A program made the translations under genes and the position numbers. 64,000 bases of DNA from Bordetella flabilis (GTDB taxonomy: Bacteria > Pseudomonadota > Gammaproteobacteria > Burkholderiales > Burkholderiaceae_B). The notes under the pieces are model-generated. The model saw nothing but the letters and a program-made list of their open reading frames with translations. It did not search any database and was not told the origin of the DNA. Positions 52,644 to 60,917 of this stretch are shown piece after piece; the stretch's first letter is position 1, and each line of letters starts with the position of its first letter. The stretch lies in contig NZ_CP016172.1 in the NCBI RefSeq assembly GCF_001676725.1, positions 806,001-870,000 of the forward strand, given 5' to 3'.

Positions 52644-53420
52644 ATGCCCTTGGATATCACCGTGGAAGACCATGTCGCCACGCTGACGCTGAATCGCCCT
52701 GAAGCCATGAACAGCATCGATCCCGAGATGCGCGCGGAACTCCATGCGGCGTGGCGGCGCATCAACGAGGACGACAGCATCCGCGTCGCCGTGCTGACGG
52801 GCGCCGGCGACAAGGCGTTCTGCACCGGCTCCGATCTGAAAAAGACGATGCCGCCGAAGGAAAGCTTCGCGGAACTGGCCTTCGGCCGGCCGCATTCGGA
52901 CCACCTGCTGGAAGGCCTGGACACGGACAAGCCGCTGATCTGCGCGGTGAACGGCTATGCCATGGGCGGCGGGATGGAGATTGCGCTGGCGTGCGATATC
53001 CGCATCGCGTCGCCGAACGCGGTATTCGCCTTGTCGGAAGTCCGCATAGGCAGCATTCCCGGCGCCGGGGGAACCCAGCGCCTGCCGCGCGCCGTCGGTG
53101 GCTCCAACGCCATGCTGATGTTGCTGACGGGCGACCGCATCGATGCCGCCGAGGCCTTGCGCATCGGCCTGGTCAGCAAGGTAGTGCCCAGCGACGAGCT
53201 GCTGCCCGCCGCGCGCGCGATCGCGCGGCGCATCGCCAAGAACGCGCCGCTGTCGGTCCGCGCCATCAAGCGCCTGGTGCACCAGGGCATGGACATGCCG
53301 CTGCCGGCTGCGCTGGACCATGAGCGCTATGTCTTTGGCCTGCTGCGCGACACCGAAGATCGCATCGAAGGCCGCCTGGCGTTCCAGGAAAAACGTCCGC
53401 CGGTCTACAAGGGCCGTTGA
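52644..53420 (+). CDS. enoyl-CoA hydratase
   Basis: A 258-residue crotonase-fold enzyme with KAFCTGSDLKK (oxyanion hole region), GGGMEIALACDIR and FALSEVRIGSIPGAGGTQRL; both catalytic glutamates are present, so hydration of an enoyl-CoA is expected. The ATG at 52644 has AGGAG seven bases upstream and is preferred over the ATG at 52629. Third step of the proposed pathway after CoA activation and dehydrogenation. Confidence 0.9.
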   Translation: MPLDITVEDHVATLTLNRPEAMNSIDPEMRAELHAAWRRINEDDSIRVAVLTGAGDKAFCTGSDLKKTMPPKESFAELAFGRPHSDHLLEGLDTDKPLICAVNGYAMGGGMEIALACDIRIASPNAVFALSEVRIGSIPGAGGTQRLPRAVGGSNAMLMLLTGDRIDAAEALRIGLVSKVVPSDELLPAARAIARRIAKNAPLSVRAIKRLVHQGMDMPLPAALDHERYVFGLLRDTEDRIEGRLAFQEKRPPVYKGR

Positions 53421-53440
53421 AGCCGAATACAGGAGCATAT

Positions 53441-54628
53441 ATGGACTTCGAATTGCCCGACTCGTCGCGCATGGTGCGCGATACCGTGGCGCGCTTCGTC
53501 AGCGAGGAGCTCGTCCCGCACGAGGGCCTGATCATCCGGCGGGAAGCCGAGCGCGGCTTCACCGACACGCCGCTCATCCCGCCCGAGCTGGATGCCACCC
53601 TGCAAGCCAAGGCGCGCGAGATCGGACTGTGGGGCATCGACGTCCCGGAAGAGTTCGGCGGACAGGACCTCGGCATGCTGACCAAATGCCTGGTCATCGA
53701 GCAGTTGAAGCACAGCATCGTGCCCTTCGTCCTGCCGCCGGAGAGCCCCAACCTCTTCATGCTGAAGGCCTTGTGCAAGGGGGCGCAGATCGACCGCTAC
53801 CTGCTGCCTTATGCGCGCGGCGAAAAGAAAAGCTGCCTGGCCCTGTCCGAACCGGGTGCCGGGTCGGACGCGGCGGCCATCAAGACCCGTGCCGAACGCA
53901 AGGACGGCAAGTGGGTGCTGAACGGCACCAAGCTGTGGATCAGCAATGCGCGCCGCGCGGATTTCATGATCGTGATGGCGGTTACCGACCCGAAGGCGGA
54001 CAAGCGATCCGCATTCACGGCGTTCCTGGTGGACCAGGGTACGCCGGGCCTGACCATTCCGACCTCCTTCCCCATGATCGGCGAGTACCACCCGTACGAG
54101 GTAGTGCTCGACAACGTGACGCTGGACGACAGCCAGGTGCTGGGCGAAGTGGGGGCGGGCTTCGGCCCGCTGTCGCAGCGGCTGGGCGTGCGCCGCCTGG
54201 AAATCGCTTCCCGCTGCCTGGGCCTGGCCACGCGCTGCCTGAACATGATGATCGAACAGGCCAACACCCGCGTCACCTTCGGCGCGCCCCTGGCCGACCG
54301 CCAGGCCGTGCAGTGGTGGATCGCCGACAGCTATCAGGAAATCGAAATGGTGCGGCTGCTCGTATACCAGATGGCCTGGAAAATGGATGAAGGCCGCCAG
54401 GACGTGCGGCTGGATGGCTCCATCGTCAAGGTGCAGGGCACGGAGATGATTACCCGCGTGGTGGACCGGGCCATCCAGTTGTTCGGCGGCATGGGGGTGT
54501 CGAAGGAATTGCCGCTGGAATACATCTCGCGCATGTGCCGGGTCATGCGCATCGTGGAGGGCCCCAGCGAGGTACACCGCTGGGTGGTCGCGCGCGAACT
54601 CCTGCGCGGCGGCTTGCCGTCGGCCTGA
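53441..54628 (+). CDS. acyl-CoA dehydrogenase
   Basis: A 395-residue flavin enzyme with both family signatures: LALSEPGAGSDAAAIK (about residue 130) and QLFGGMGVSKELPLEYISRM followed by RIVEGPSEVHR, where the glutamate is the catalytic base. It makes the alpha,beta double bond in an acyl-CoA and passes electrons to ETF. AGGAG lies seven bases before the ATG. It sits 20 bases after the hydratase gene. Confidence 0.92.
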   Translation: MDFELPDSSRMVRDTVARFVSEELVPHEGLIIRREAERGFTDTPLIPPELDATLQAKAREIGLWGIDVPEEFGGQDLGMLTKCLVIEQLKHSIVPFVLPPESPNLFMLKALCKGAQIDRYLLPYARGEKKSCLALSEPGAGSDAAAIKTRAERKDGKWVLNGTKLWISNARRADFMIVMAVTDPKADKRSAFTAFLVDQGTPGLTIPTSFPMIGEYHPYEVVLDNVTLDDSQVLGEVGAGFGPLSQRLGVRRLEIASRCLGLATRCLNMMIEQANTRVTFGAPLADRQAVQWWIADSYQEIEMVRLLVYQMAWKMDEGRQDVRLDGSIVKVQGTEMITRVVDRAIQLFGGMGVSKELPLEYISRMCRVMRIVEGPSEVHRWVVARELLRGGLPSA

Positions 54629-54633
54629 AGCGG

Positions 54634-55833
54634 ATGGCGCCCGTGGGCCGCTTTTCCTCCCTGTCTTCCGGCGTGCGCCTGCACGCCGGGGACGATGTGC
54701 TGGACATGCTGCCACGCGAAGCGGACCGGCTGGATGCGCGGCGCGCCTTCGTGGTCTGTGGCCACAGCGTGGCCACCCGCACGCCCTTGCTCGACAGGGT
54801 CCGCGGCGTGCTGGGCAGCCGCTACGCGGGCGCCTATACCGGCATGCGCAAGGACGCGCCCTTGGACGATGTGCGGCAGGCCGCGGCCGAGGCGCGGGCG
54901 CTGGGGGCGGACCTGCTCATCGCCATCGGGGCCGGCAGCGTCCTGAAGGCGACGCGCGTCGTCGCGATCGCGTTGGGCGAGGACCGTCCGCTGGAGGACT
55001 TGGCGACACGTTATTCCAGCAATGCACCGCCGGTCAGCCCACGGCTGCTGAAGCCGAAACCGCCGATCTTCAATGTACTGACGGCGCCCACGTCCGCGCA
55101 GGATCGGGGCGGAGCGGCCCTACGCCGCGCCGATGGCGGCGCGCGCCTGGAGTTCTTCGACCCCAAGACACGGCCCGTCACGATCTTCTGGGACTCGGCC
55201 GCTCTGTTGACCGCGCCGCCGGCGTTGGCCGTGTCGACCGGGCTGGGGGTGTACTGGCGCGCGCTGATGAACGCCGGCGCCATCCGGCAGGCCAACCCCC
55301 TGGTGCAGGCCGCGCGCCTGCATGCCTATACCTTGTCGCGGCATGCCTTGCCGTGCCTGGCGGATCCGCTGGACGCGCAGCCGCGCCTGGACATGTGCGC
55401 GGCCGCCCTGCTGCAGAACCGCGACGAGGACGACGGCGGGCGTCCCTTCGACGCGCACTGGATCGCGCGCGCTGTCTATGCGCTGGGCGCCGCCTTGTTC
55501 AACCGCGTGCCGCGCCTGGACCAGGGTACGGCCCATGCCGTGATGACGGCGCCCGCCATCCGCCAGTTCGCGGCCTTGTGTCCGGACGCCATCGAGCAGA
55601 TGGGGCAGGCCCTCGGGCTGGCCGGCGCAGCCGCCGCATCGCCCCAGGCGCTGATCGACGGTGTTGGCCGGATCTTCGAACCGCTTGGCGTTCCGCACAA
55701 GCTGCAGGGCGTTTCCGAGCTGGATCGCGAACAGGCGCTGGACGCCTCGCTGTTCAATTTCAATGCCGACCGCGCGCGCGAGTTGGCCGGCCACCGCGAC
55801 CGACTGCGTGCCATCCTGGATGAGGTGACCTAG
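54634..55833 (+). CDS. degenerate iron-alcohol-dehydrogenase-fold protein (maleylacetate-reductase-like)
   Basis: A 399-residue protein with the iron-ADH layout: an N-terminal nucleotide-binding half with the Gly-rich LIAIGAGSVLKATRVVAI (family GGGSxxDxAK) and an all-helical C-half. By-eye comparison with FucO-type enzymes places G and W where the metal Asp and His should be (TGLGVYWRA against TGxDALxHA). Ala and Gln stand at the other two His positions (LDQGTAHAVM against PHGxANAI). All four metal ligands seem lost, so ordinary Fe/Zn-dependent alcohol oxidation is unlikely. It is 5 bases after the acyl-CoA dehydrogenase stop. Confidence 0.75.
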   Translation: MAPVGRFSSLSSGVRLHAGDDVLDMLPREADRLDARRAFVVCGHSVATRTPLLDRVRGVLGSRYAGAYTGMRKDAPLDDVRQAAAEARALGADLLIAIGAGSVLKATRVVAIALGEDRPLEDLATRYSSNAPPVSPRLLKPKPPIFNVLTAPTSAQDRGGAALRRADGGARLEFFDPKTRPVTIFWDSAALLTAPPALAVSTGLGVYWRALMNAGAIRQANPLVQAARLHAYTLSRHALPCLADPLDAQPRLDMCAAALLQNRDEDDGGRPFDAHWIARAVYALGAALFNRVPRLDQGTAHAVMTAPAIRQFAALCPDAIEQMGQALGLAGAAAASPQALIDGVGRIFEPLGVPHKLQGVSELDREQALDASLFNFNADRARELAGHRDRLRAILDEVT

Positions 55834-55835
55834 CC

Positions 55836-57005
55836 ATGCAAAGCAGCAAGACCACGATCCCCTTCAGCGTGTATAGGGGCGGCACCAGCAAGGGGGTATT
55901 CCTGCCCAGAACGCATCTGCCTGCGGAGCGCGCCGCACTCGTGCCCTTGCTGCTGGAGATCTTCGGCAGCCCCGATGCGCGGCAGATCGACGGCATGGGC
56001 GGCGGTGACAAGCTGACCAGCAAGGCAGCGATCATGGGCGCGCCGACCGTGCCGGACGCCGACATCGATTATCTGTTCGGCCAGGTCGGCATCCGCCATC
56101 CCGAGGTCGATTTCAACCTGAACTGCGGAAACCTGACGGCGGCCGCCGCCGCGTATGCCATCCACGAAGGCTATGTCCGGACCCAGGGCGACCGCGCGAC
56201 GGTGCGCATCCATAACGTCAACACCGGACGCATCATCGTCGCCACCGTGCCGATGCACGATGGCGCCGTCCTGGAGGAAGGCGACTTCGCCATCGGCGGC
56301 GTACCCGGCACGGGCGCGCCCATCGACCTGGATTTCCATTGCGCCACGGGCGCCATCACGGGCAGGCTCTTGCCGCTCGGCGCACCGCTGAGCCGCATCG
56401 AGGTGCCGGGGCACGGGCCCTTGCAGGTGTCCGTCGTCGACGGTCCCAATCTCATCGTCCTGGTGGCCGCCGAGGACCTGGGCATGACGGGGGTCGAAAC
56501 GCCCGACGAGATCGACGGCAATCCGGGATTGACGCGGCTGATGCAGGCCATACGCGAGACCGTCGCCCTTCTTACCGGACTGGGCGACTACTGGTACGCG
56601 CGCGCGGCTCCCTCGACGCCCATGCTTATCGCGGTGCAGGCGCCACGGTCCTACCGCGCCTACACCACGGGCGAACTCGTGGATGGCCGGGATGTCGACC
56701 TGATCTGCCGGCAGTACTCCACGTCGGCGACCAGCAAGGCGCTGGCCGCGACGGTCAGCGCAGCCGTGGGCATGGCCTGCAGCGTGCCGGGCACGTTGGC
56801 GGCGCGTTATGTGCGCGGCGGCGGTCAGGGCAGGATACGGCTGGGCCACCCATGCGGCACCATCACGGTCGAAGCCGGCGCGCGCGCCGGGCAGGACGCG
56901 GCGGATACCGTCATTACCAGGGCCACCCTGCAGCGAACCGCCCGCCGCATCGCCCGGGGCGAGCTCTTCGTCAGGAACGGGATGGGCGGGAGGTCGCATG
57001 CCTGA
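55836..57005 (+). CDS. PrpF-family isomerase
   Basis: A 389-residue diaminopimelate-epimerase-fold protein of the PrpF type: FSVYRGGTSKGVFL at the start, a DGMGGGDKLTSKAAI loop, and FNLNCGNLTAAAA with the conserved Cys. PrpF-type enzymes shift double bonds in unsaturated tricarboxylates (trans-aconitate, oxalomesaconate). It starts 2 bases after the preceding stop and overlaps the MmgE/PrpD gene by 8 bases; together they suggest a branched di- or tricarboxylate substrate. Confidence 0.88.
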   Translation: MQSSKTTIPFSVYRGGTSKGVFLPRTHLPAERAALVPLLLEIFGSPDARQIDGMGGGDKLTSKAAIMGAPTVPDADIDYLFGQVGIRHPEVDFNLNCGNLTAAAAAYAIHEGYVRTQGDRATVRIHNVNTGRIIVATVPMHDGAVLEEGDFAIGGVPGTGAPIDLDFHCATGAITGRLLPLGAPLSRIEVPGHGPLQVSVVDGPNLIVLVAAEDLGMTGVETPDEIDGNPGLTRLMQAIRETVALLTGLGDYWYARAAPSTPMLIAVQAPRSYRAYTTGELVDGRDVDLICRQYSTSATSKALAATVSAAVGMACSVPGTLAARYVRGGGQGRIRLGHPCGTITVEAGARAGQDAADTVITRATLQRTARRIARGELFVRNGMGGRSHA

Positions 57006-58368
57006 AGCCAGGACTTCGAATGCAGCGGCGCGGATCGCGCGGTTCTCATGCGGCTTTGCCCCGGAACGGCTGAGCCCGGCGCAGGTGCGGCAGGTTGGCC
57101 GCGCCGTGGTGGACACCGTGGGCGTTGCCCTGGCGGGCCGCGCGGAACCGGTATCGGAGGTGGTGTGGCGCTATGTCGCTGGCCGTAGCGGTGGCGCCAG
57201 CGGCGCCTTGGCGTGGGGACGCGGCGCCGCACTGCCGGTAGAGGACGCGGCGCTGTACAACGGCGTGGCCGGCCATGTGCTGGACTTCGATGACGTCAAC
57301 AGCCCGCTGCGCGGCCATCCCAGCATCGCCCTGCTGCCGCCGCTGCTGGCGCTCGCGCAGGCGCGCGGCCTGCACGGCAGCCGGCTGGCCAGCGCCTATG
57401 TGGTCGGTTTCGAAGTCATGGTCAGGCTCGCGCGCGCGATGGTCCAGGACCACTACGCCAAGGGCTGGCACGCCACCACGACGCTCGGGGGAATCGGCGC
57501 CGCGGTGGCGTGCTGCCATCTGCTGGGGCTTACGGAGGCGAAGACGGTCAATGCCATCGGGCTCGCGGTCGCGCAGGCGTCCGGGTCGCGCATCAATTTC
57601 GGCTCCATGGCGAAGTCCTTCCAGGCCGGGCACTGCGGGGCGGGCGCCGTGCGCGCGGCCGTGCTGGCCGAGCTGGGCGCGGATGGCGCGCCCGACGCGC
57701 TGGACGGTGCGGAGGGTTTCAGCCACCTATACGGCAAGGGCGAGGACCTTACCCCGGTATTGTCCGACCTGGGACAGCCGGAACTGGAACTGGACCGCAG
57801 CGGCATCGAGGTCAAGAAATATCCGATGTGCTATGCCGCCCACCGCTGCATCGACGGCATGCTGGACCTGCGCGACGAGCAGGGCCTGCATGCGGACGCC
57901 GTAAGCGCCGTCCATGTGACATCCAATCATCGCGGCATGGTGCCGCTCATCCATGACCACCCGCAAACCGGGCTGGAGGGCAAGTTCAGCATGCAATACG
58001 CCATGGCGGCCGCACTGCTGGACGGCCACGTGCGCCTGTCGAGTTTTACCGACGAAGCGGTGCGGCGTCCGGCCGTGCAAAGCCTGATGCGCAAGGTGAC
58101 GCGCGCGGAGGCAAACGGCGCGCCGACGCCGCGCTGGAACAGGCTCGACATTACCCTGGCGTCCGGCGCGGTCCTGCACAAGGAAATCCGCCAGCTTCGG
58201 GGCTCCAGCGCCTGCCCCTTGACCGACGAGGAACTGTGCGCAAAATGGCGCGATTGCCTGCGCTTCGCCGGCGCCGCGGAGGACGGGGATGCCTTCTTCG
58301 AGGCCGCCTTCGACCTGGCATCCCTGCCGGTGCGGGACCTTATGCGGCGGCTGCCTGCTCTGGCTTGA
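56998..58368 (+). CDS. MmgE/PrpD-family dehydratase
   Basis: A 456-residue protein of the MmgE/PrpD family (2-methylcitrate dehydratase, cis-aconitate decarboxylase and IDS epimerase fold): VDTVGVALAGR, VLDFDDVN and GHPSIALLPPLLALA, YVVGFEVMVRL, GWHATTTLGGIGAAVA, and VKKYPMCYAAHRCID. Works on tricarboxylates or branched hydroxy diacids without an iron-sulfur cluster. The ATG overlaps the prpF-type stop. Last gene of the plus-strand operon; its 3' end overlaps the convergent DUF35 gene by 29 bases. Confidence 0.88.
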   Translation: MPEARTSNAAARIARFSCGFAPERLSPAQVRQVGRAVVDTVGVALAGRAEPVSEVVWRYVAGRSGGASGALAWGRGAALPVEDAALYNGVAGHVLDFDDVNSPLRGHPSIALLPPLLALAQARGLHGSRLASAYVVGFEVMVRLARAMVQDHYAKGWHATTTLGGIGAAVACCHLLGLTEAKTVNAIGLAVAQASGSRINFGSMAKSFQAGHCGAGAVRAAVLAELGADGAPDALDGAEGFSHLYGKGEDLTPVLSDLGQPELELDRSGIEVKKYPMCYAAHRCIDGMLDLRDEQGLHADAVSAVHVTSNHRGMVPLIHDHPQTGLEGKFSMQYAMAAALLDGHVRLSSFTDEAVRRPAVQSLMRKVTRAEANGAPTPRWNRLDITLASGAVLHKEIRQLRGSSACPLTDEELCAKWRDCLRFAGAAEDGDAFFEAAFDLASLPVRDLMRRLPALA

Positions 58369-58753
58369 GGGTGAACTTCGGCACCCGATACCCATCGGGA
58401 TGATCGGCATAGACCAGGCGCACCGGCGCATCCAGGCCGATGTCGCCGAGTTCGCCGTGGTCCATGTATGACACCATGATGGGGCCTTCTTCCAGTTGCA
58501 CGGCAATGACCAGATGCGGCGCCGGGTAGGCGGGCAGGTATTGCCGGTGGAACACGGTCCAGGAAATGATTTTCGCGTTGCCGGAGATCGGCACCCATTC
58601 ATAGTCCATGCTCAGGCTGACCGGGCACATCGGGCCGGGCGGATAGCGGAACACGCCCGACTCCGGGCAGCGTTGCAGCTTCATTTGGCCTTCTGCAATG
58701 CTTTCCCACATGGGGGCATCGTAGGGCGAATAGAGACGGGGCGTCTTGCTCAT
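58340..58753 (-). CDS. DUF35 (OB-fold, rubredoxin-like zinc ribbon) acyl-CoA-associated protein
   Basis: A 137-residue DUF35 protein: an N-terminal rubredoxin-like region (LQRCPESGVFRYPPGPMCP) followed by an OB-fold (IISWTVFHRQYLPAYPAPHL, YMDHGELGD). In the zinc ribbon the second cysteine of each CxxC pair is Ser (CPES, CPVS), so zinc is probably not bound. DUF35 proteins partner thiolase-fold enzymes; this one starts 14 bases after the stop of a thiolase-like gene. GGAGG precedes the ATG. Confidence 0.85.
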   Translation of the reverse strand: MSKTPRLYSPYDAPMWESIAEGQMKLQRCPESGVFRYPPGPMCPVSLSMDYEWVPISGNAKIISWTVFHRQYLPAYPAPHLVIAVQLEEGPIMVSYMDHGELGDIGLDAPVRLVYADHPDGYRVPKFTLKPEQAAAA

Positions 58754-58767
58754 GGTCGTGGCCTCCT

Positions 58768-59946
58768 TCAACGTCCATAGATGATGGACATGGCCTTGCC
58801 GGCGACGTCCGATACATACTGCACGGCCCGGCAATTGGGCACCTGCCGCTCGCCGAGCCCGCCGCGCACTTGCCGCACGGCCTCGACCTGGTGGCTCCAA
58901 CCCTGCATATAGGATTCGGACAGATGGCCGCCGTGGGTGTTGACGGGCAGCGCGCCGCCCACCCCGATCCCATTGTCCGCGATGAAGCGCGCCGCCTCGC
59001 CGGGCGCGCAGTAGCCGAAGCCTTCCAGCGCGAAGAAAATGTGCGGGCTGAAACTGTCGTAGACCAGCAGGGCGTCGATCTCGTCCGGGCCGATGCCGGC
59101 CTGCGCGTACACCTGTTCGGCGGCGCGGCGCTGGGCGGGCAGGTAGAAGTCCATCAACCGCGGTCCCAGGCTGGTGGCGTGGTGGTTCAGGTCGCTGCGG
59201 CCCAGGCCCTGGATCATGACTGCCTTGTCCGAGGCCCGGCGCGCGCGGCCGGCTTCCATGATGATGAGTGCGACGCCGCCGTCGTTGATCAGGCAGTAGT
59301 CGTTCATGCGCAAGGGCTCGGCGATGTACTTGACCGCCAGGTACTCGTCCAGGCTCAGCGTCTTGCCGCGCATGATGGCGTTGGGATTCAGGTTGGCCCA
59401 TTGGCGCTGGCCGACCGCGACCTGGCCCAGGTCGCGGTCGGTGATGCCGTGCAGTTCCTTGTAGCGCTGGAACATGAGGGCATACAGGGCGCCCTGCGAG
59501 GTTAGCCCCCAGGGGCTGTGATACACGTACGACAGGAAGGCGCCGCCGCCCATGGCTTCGGGGCCGCCGTACTGCACCGCGGCCGAGCGCTGGTCGTTGC
59601 CGTACACCAGGGCCACGACCTCGGCCATGCCGGACTTGATCGCCATGACGGCCTGGAAAACGGCCTGCACGGCGTCCGCCTGCCCGCCCCACCGCGGGTC
59701 GATATTGAGGATCTCGCCCATGCGTTCGTAGGCCGTGGTGGGGCCGACGATCAGGCCGTCCACGTCGTCGCGTTCAAGCCCCGCGTCCTCCAGCGCGCGC
59801 CGGAAGGCGGCGGCGGCATAGCCATAGGAGTCGTGCGGTTTTTCGCCATTGCGCACGCGCCGGTAGTCTTCCACCCAGTCCGTGTGGCCGATGCCGACCA
59901 CCGCGGAAATCCGCGCTGTACTGGTGTCCAAGGTTGCAGTCGTCAC
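58768..59946 (-). CDS. thiolase-superfamily protein, candidate CoA-thioester retro-aldolase
   Basis: A 392-residue SCP2/COG0183-type thiolase-fold protein: VVGIGHTDW start, AFRRALEDAGLERDDVDGLI, NDYCLINDGGVALIIME and the C-terminal PVNTHGGHLSESYMQG. The helix that carries the nucleophilic Cys in true thiolases reads AVQAVFQAVMAIKSG with no Cys. Together with an adjacent DUF35 gene this matches the Ltp2/DUF35 aldolase type, which cleaves beta-hydroxyacyl-CoA. Start is GTG at 59946 with GGGAG upstream. Divergent from the IclR gene. Confidence 0.82.
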   Translation of the reverse strand: MTTATLDTSTARISAVVGIGHTDWVEDYRRVRNGEKPHDSYGYAAAAFRRALEDAGLERDDVDGLIVGPTTAYERMGEILNIDPRWGGQADAVQAVFQAVMAIKSGMAEVVALVYGNDQRSAAVQYGGPEAMGGGAFLSYVYHSPWGLTSQGALYALMFQRYKELHGITDRDLGQVAVGQRQWANLNPNAIMRGKTLSLDEYLAVKYIAEPLRMNDYCLINDGGVALIIMEAGRARRASDKAVMIQGLGRSDLNHHATSLGPRLMDFYLPAQRRAAEQVYAQAGIGPDEIDALLVYDSFSPHIFFALEGFGYCAPGEAARFIADNGIGVGGALPVNTHGGHLSESYMQGWSHQVEAVRQVRGGLGERQVPNCRAVQYVSDVAGKAMSIIYGR

Positions 59947-59964
59947 CTCATCGGTCTCCCTTAA

Positions 59965-60048
59965 TGTGGACTCTTTTTGCCGAAGCGAATTAAGCTCGGC
60001 TTTATTATGGGCCGGCGGATCGCGATCCGAGGCTTCAGGTTGTCCACA
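59965..60048. promoter_or_regulatory. divergent thiolase/IclR control region with three dyads
   Basis: The 114-base interval holds a perfect 14-bp palindrome CGGATCGCGATCCG (60016-60029), outer inverted copies TGTGGAC (59965-59971) and GTCCACA (60042-60048), and a bulged hairpin GCCGAAGC...GCTCGGC between them. A TATTAT -10-like hexamer near 60003 could serve the IclR gene. Any of the dyads could be the IclR operator. Confidence 0.5.
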
Positions 60049-60060
60049 AAGTGAGATTCG

Positions 60061-60873
60061 ATGAAGAGCGAGGAAGTTACGGAGGATGGCCGCACCGGCA
60101 CGCAGATGGTTCACCGCTGTGCCGCGCTGCTCAAGCTCATCACGGCGGAGAACCGTCGGGGCATGCGCCTGGTGGACCTGTACCAGGCCTCCGGCCTGAC
60201 GCGGCCTACCACGCACCGTATCCTGCAAGCCCTGGTCACCGAGCGCATCGTGCGCCAGGATGAGCGGTCCAAGAAGTATCACCTGGGCTCTCTGGTCTAC
60301 GAAATGGGGCTGGCGGCGGCCTCGTCGTTCGACCTGCGCGACGTTTGCCAACCCTTCCTGCAACGGGTCGCGGCGGAGACGGGCGACACCGTGTTCCTGA
60401 CGATACGGTCCGGCTTCGATGGCGTCTGTGCCGGCCGGGCGGAAGGCGCTTATCCCATCAAGGCCTTCGTGCTGGACGTGGGGCGGCACCGGCCGCTGAA
60501 CATCGGCGCGGGGTCAGTGGCTTTCCTGAGCGGCCTGCAGGACGACGAGATCGAGCGCATCTACCAGGTCAACAGGAAACGCATCGCGCGCGACTACCCG
60601 ACGTTCGATGTGAAGCACATGTGGGCGCGCATCGAACATGTGCGCAGCGAAGGGTATCTGATCAACGAGGTCCTGGAAGTGCCCGGCATACGCGCGGTCG
60701 CCATGCCCATCTTCGGTCCGCACGGCGCGCCTGTTGGCGCGCTGAGCGTGTCGGCGTTGAAGAAGCGGCTGTCCGGCAATGACCTGCGCCAGAAGGTTGC
60801 CGTGCTCACCAAGGCAACCGGGGATATCAAGGCCCAGCTGCACGCCGAGGACAGCCTGGAAGCGAAGCGGTAA
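60061..60873 (+). CDS. IclR-family transcriptional regulator
   Basis: A 270-residue regulator with a winged HTH (about residues 16-75: RLVDLYQASGLTRPTTHRIL) and the IclR effector domain (about 85-255: GDTVFLTIRSGFDGVCAGRA, IGAGSVAFLSGL, VPGIRAVAMPIFG). Transcribed divergently from the thiolase/DUF35 pair and lying beside the 49-58 kb operon, it probably controls one or both. Three GCGGTA(A/C) units straddle the stop codon. Confidence 0.92.
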   Translation: MKSEEVTEDGRTGTQMVHRCAALLKLITAENRRGMRLVDLYQASGLTRPTTHRILQALVTERIVRQDERSKKYHLGSLVYEMGLAAASSFDLRDVCQPFLQRVAAETGDTVFLTIRSGFDGVCAGRAEGAYPIKAFVLDVGRHRPLNIGAGSVAFLSGLQDDEIERIYQVNRKRIARDYPTFDVKHMWARIEHVRSEGYLINEVLEVPGIRAVAMPIFGPHGAPVGALSVSALKKRLSGNDLRQKVAVLTKATGDIKAQLHAEDSLEAKR

Positions 60874-60917
60874 GCGGTAAGCGGTACGCGGACGGGCATC
60901 GGCGCAGCCGGTCCGCC

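Noticed and set aside
60866..60889. Three GCGGTA(A/C) units at the IclR stop codon
   Set aside because: Too short and at a gene end; likely slippage without function.
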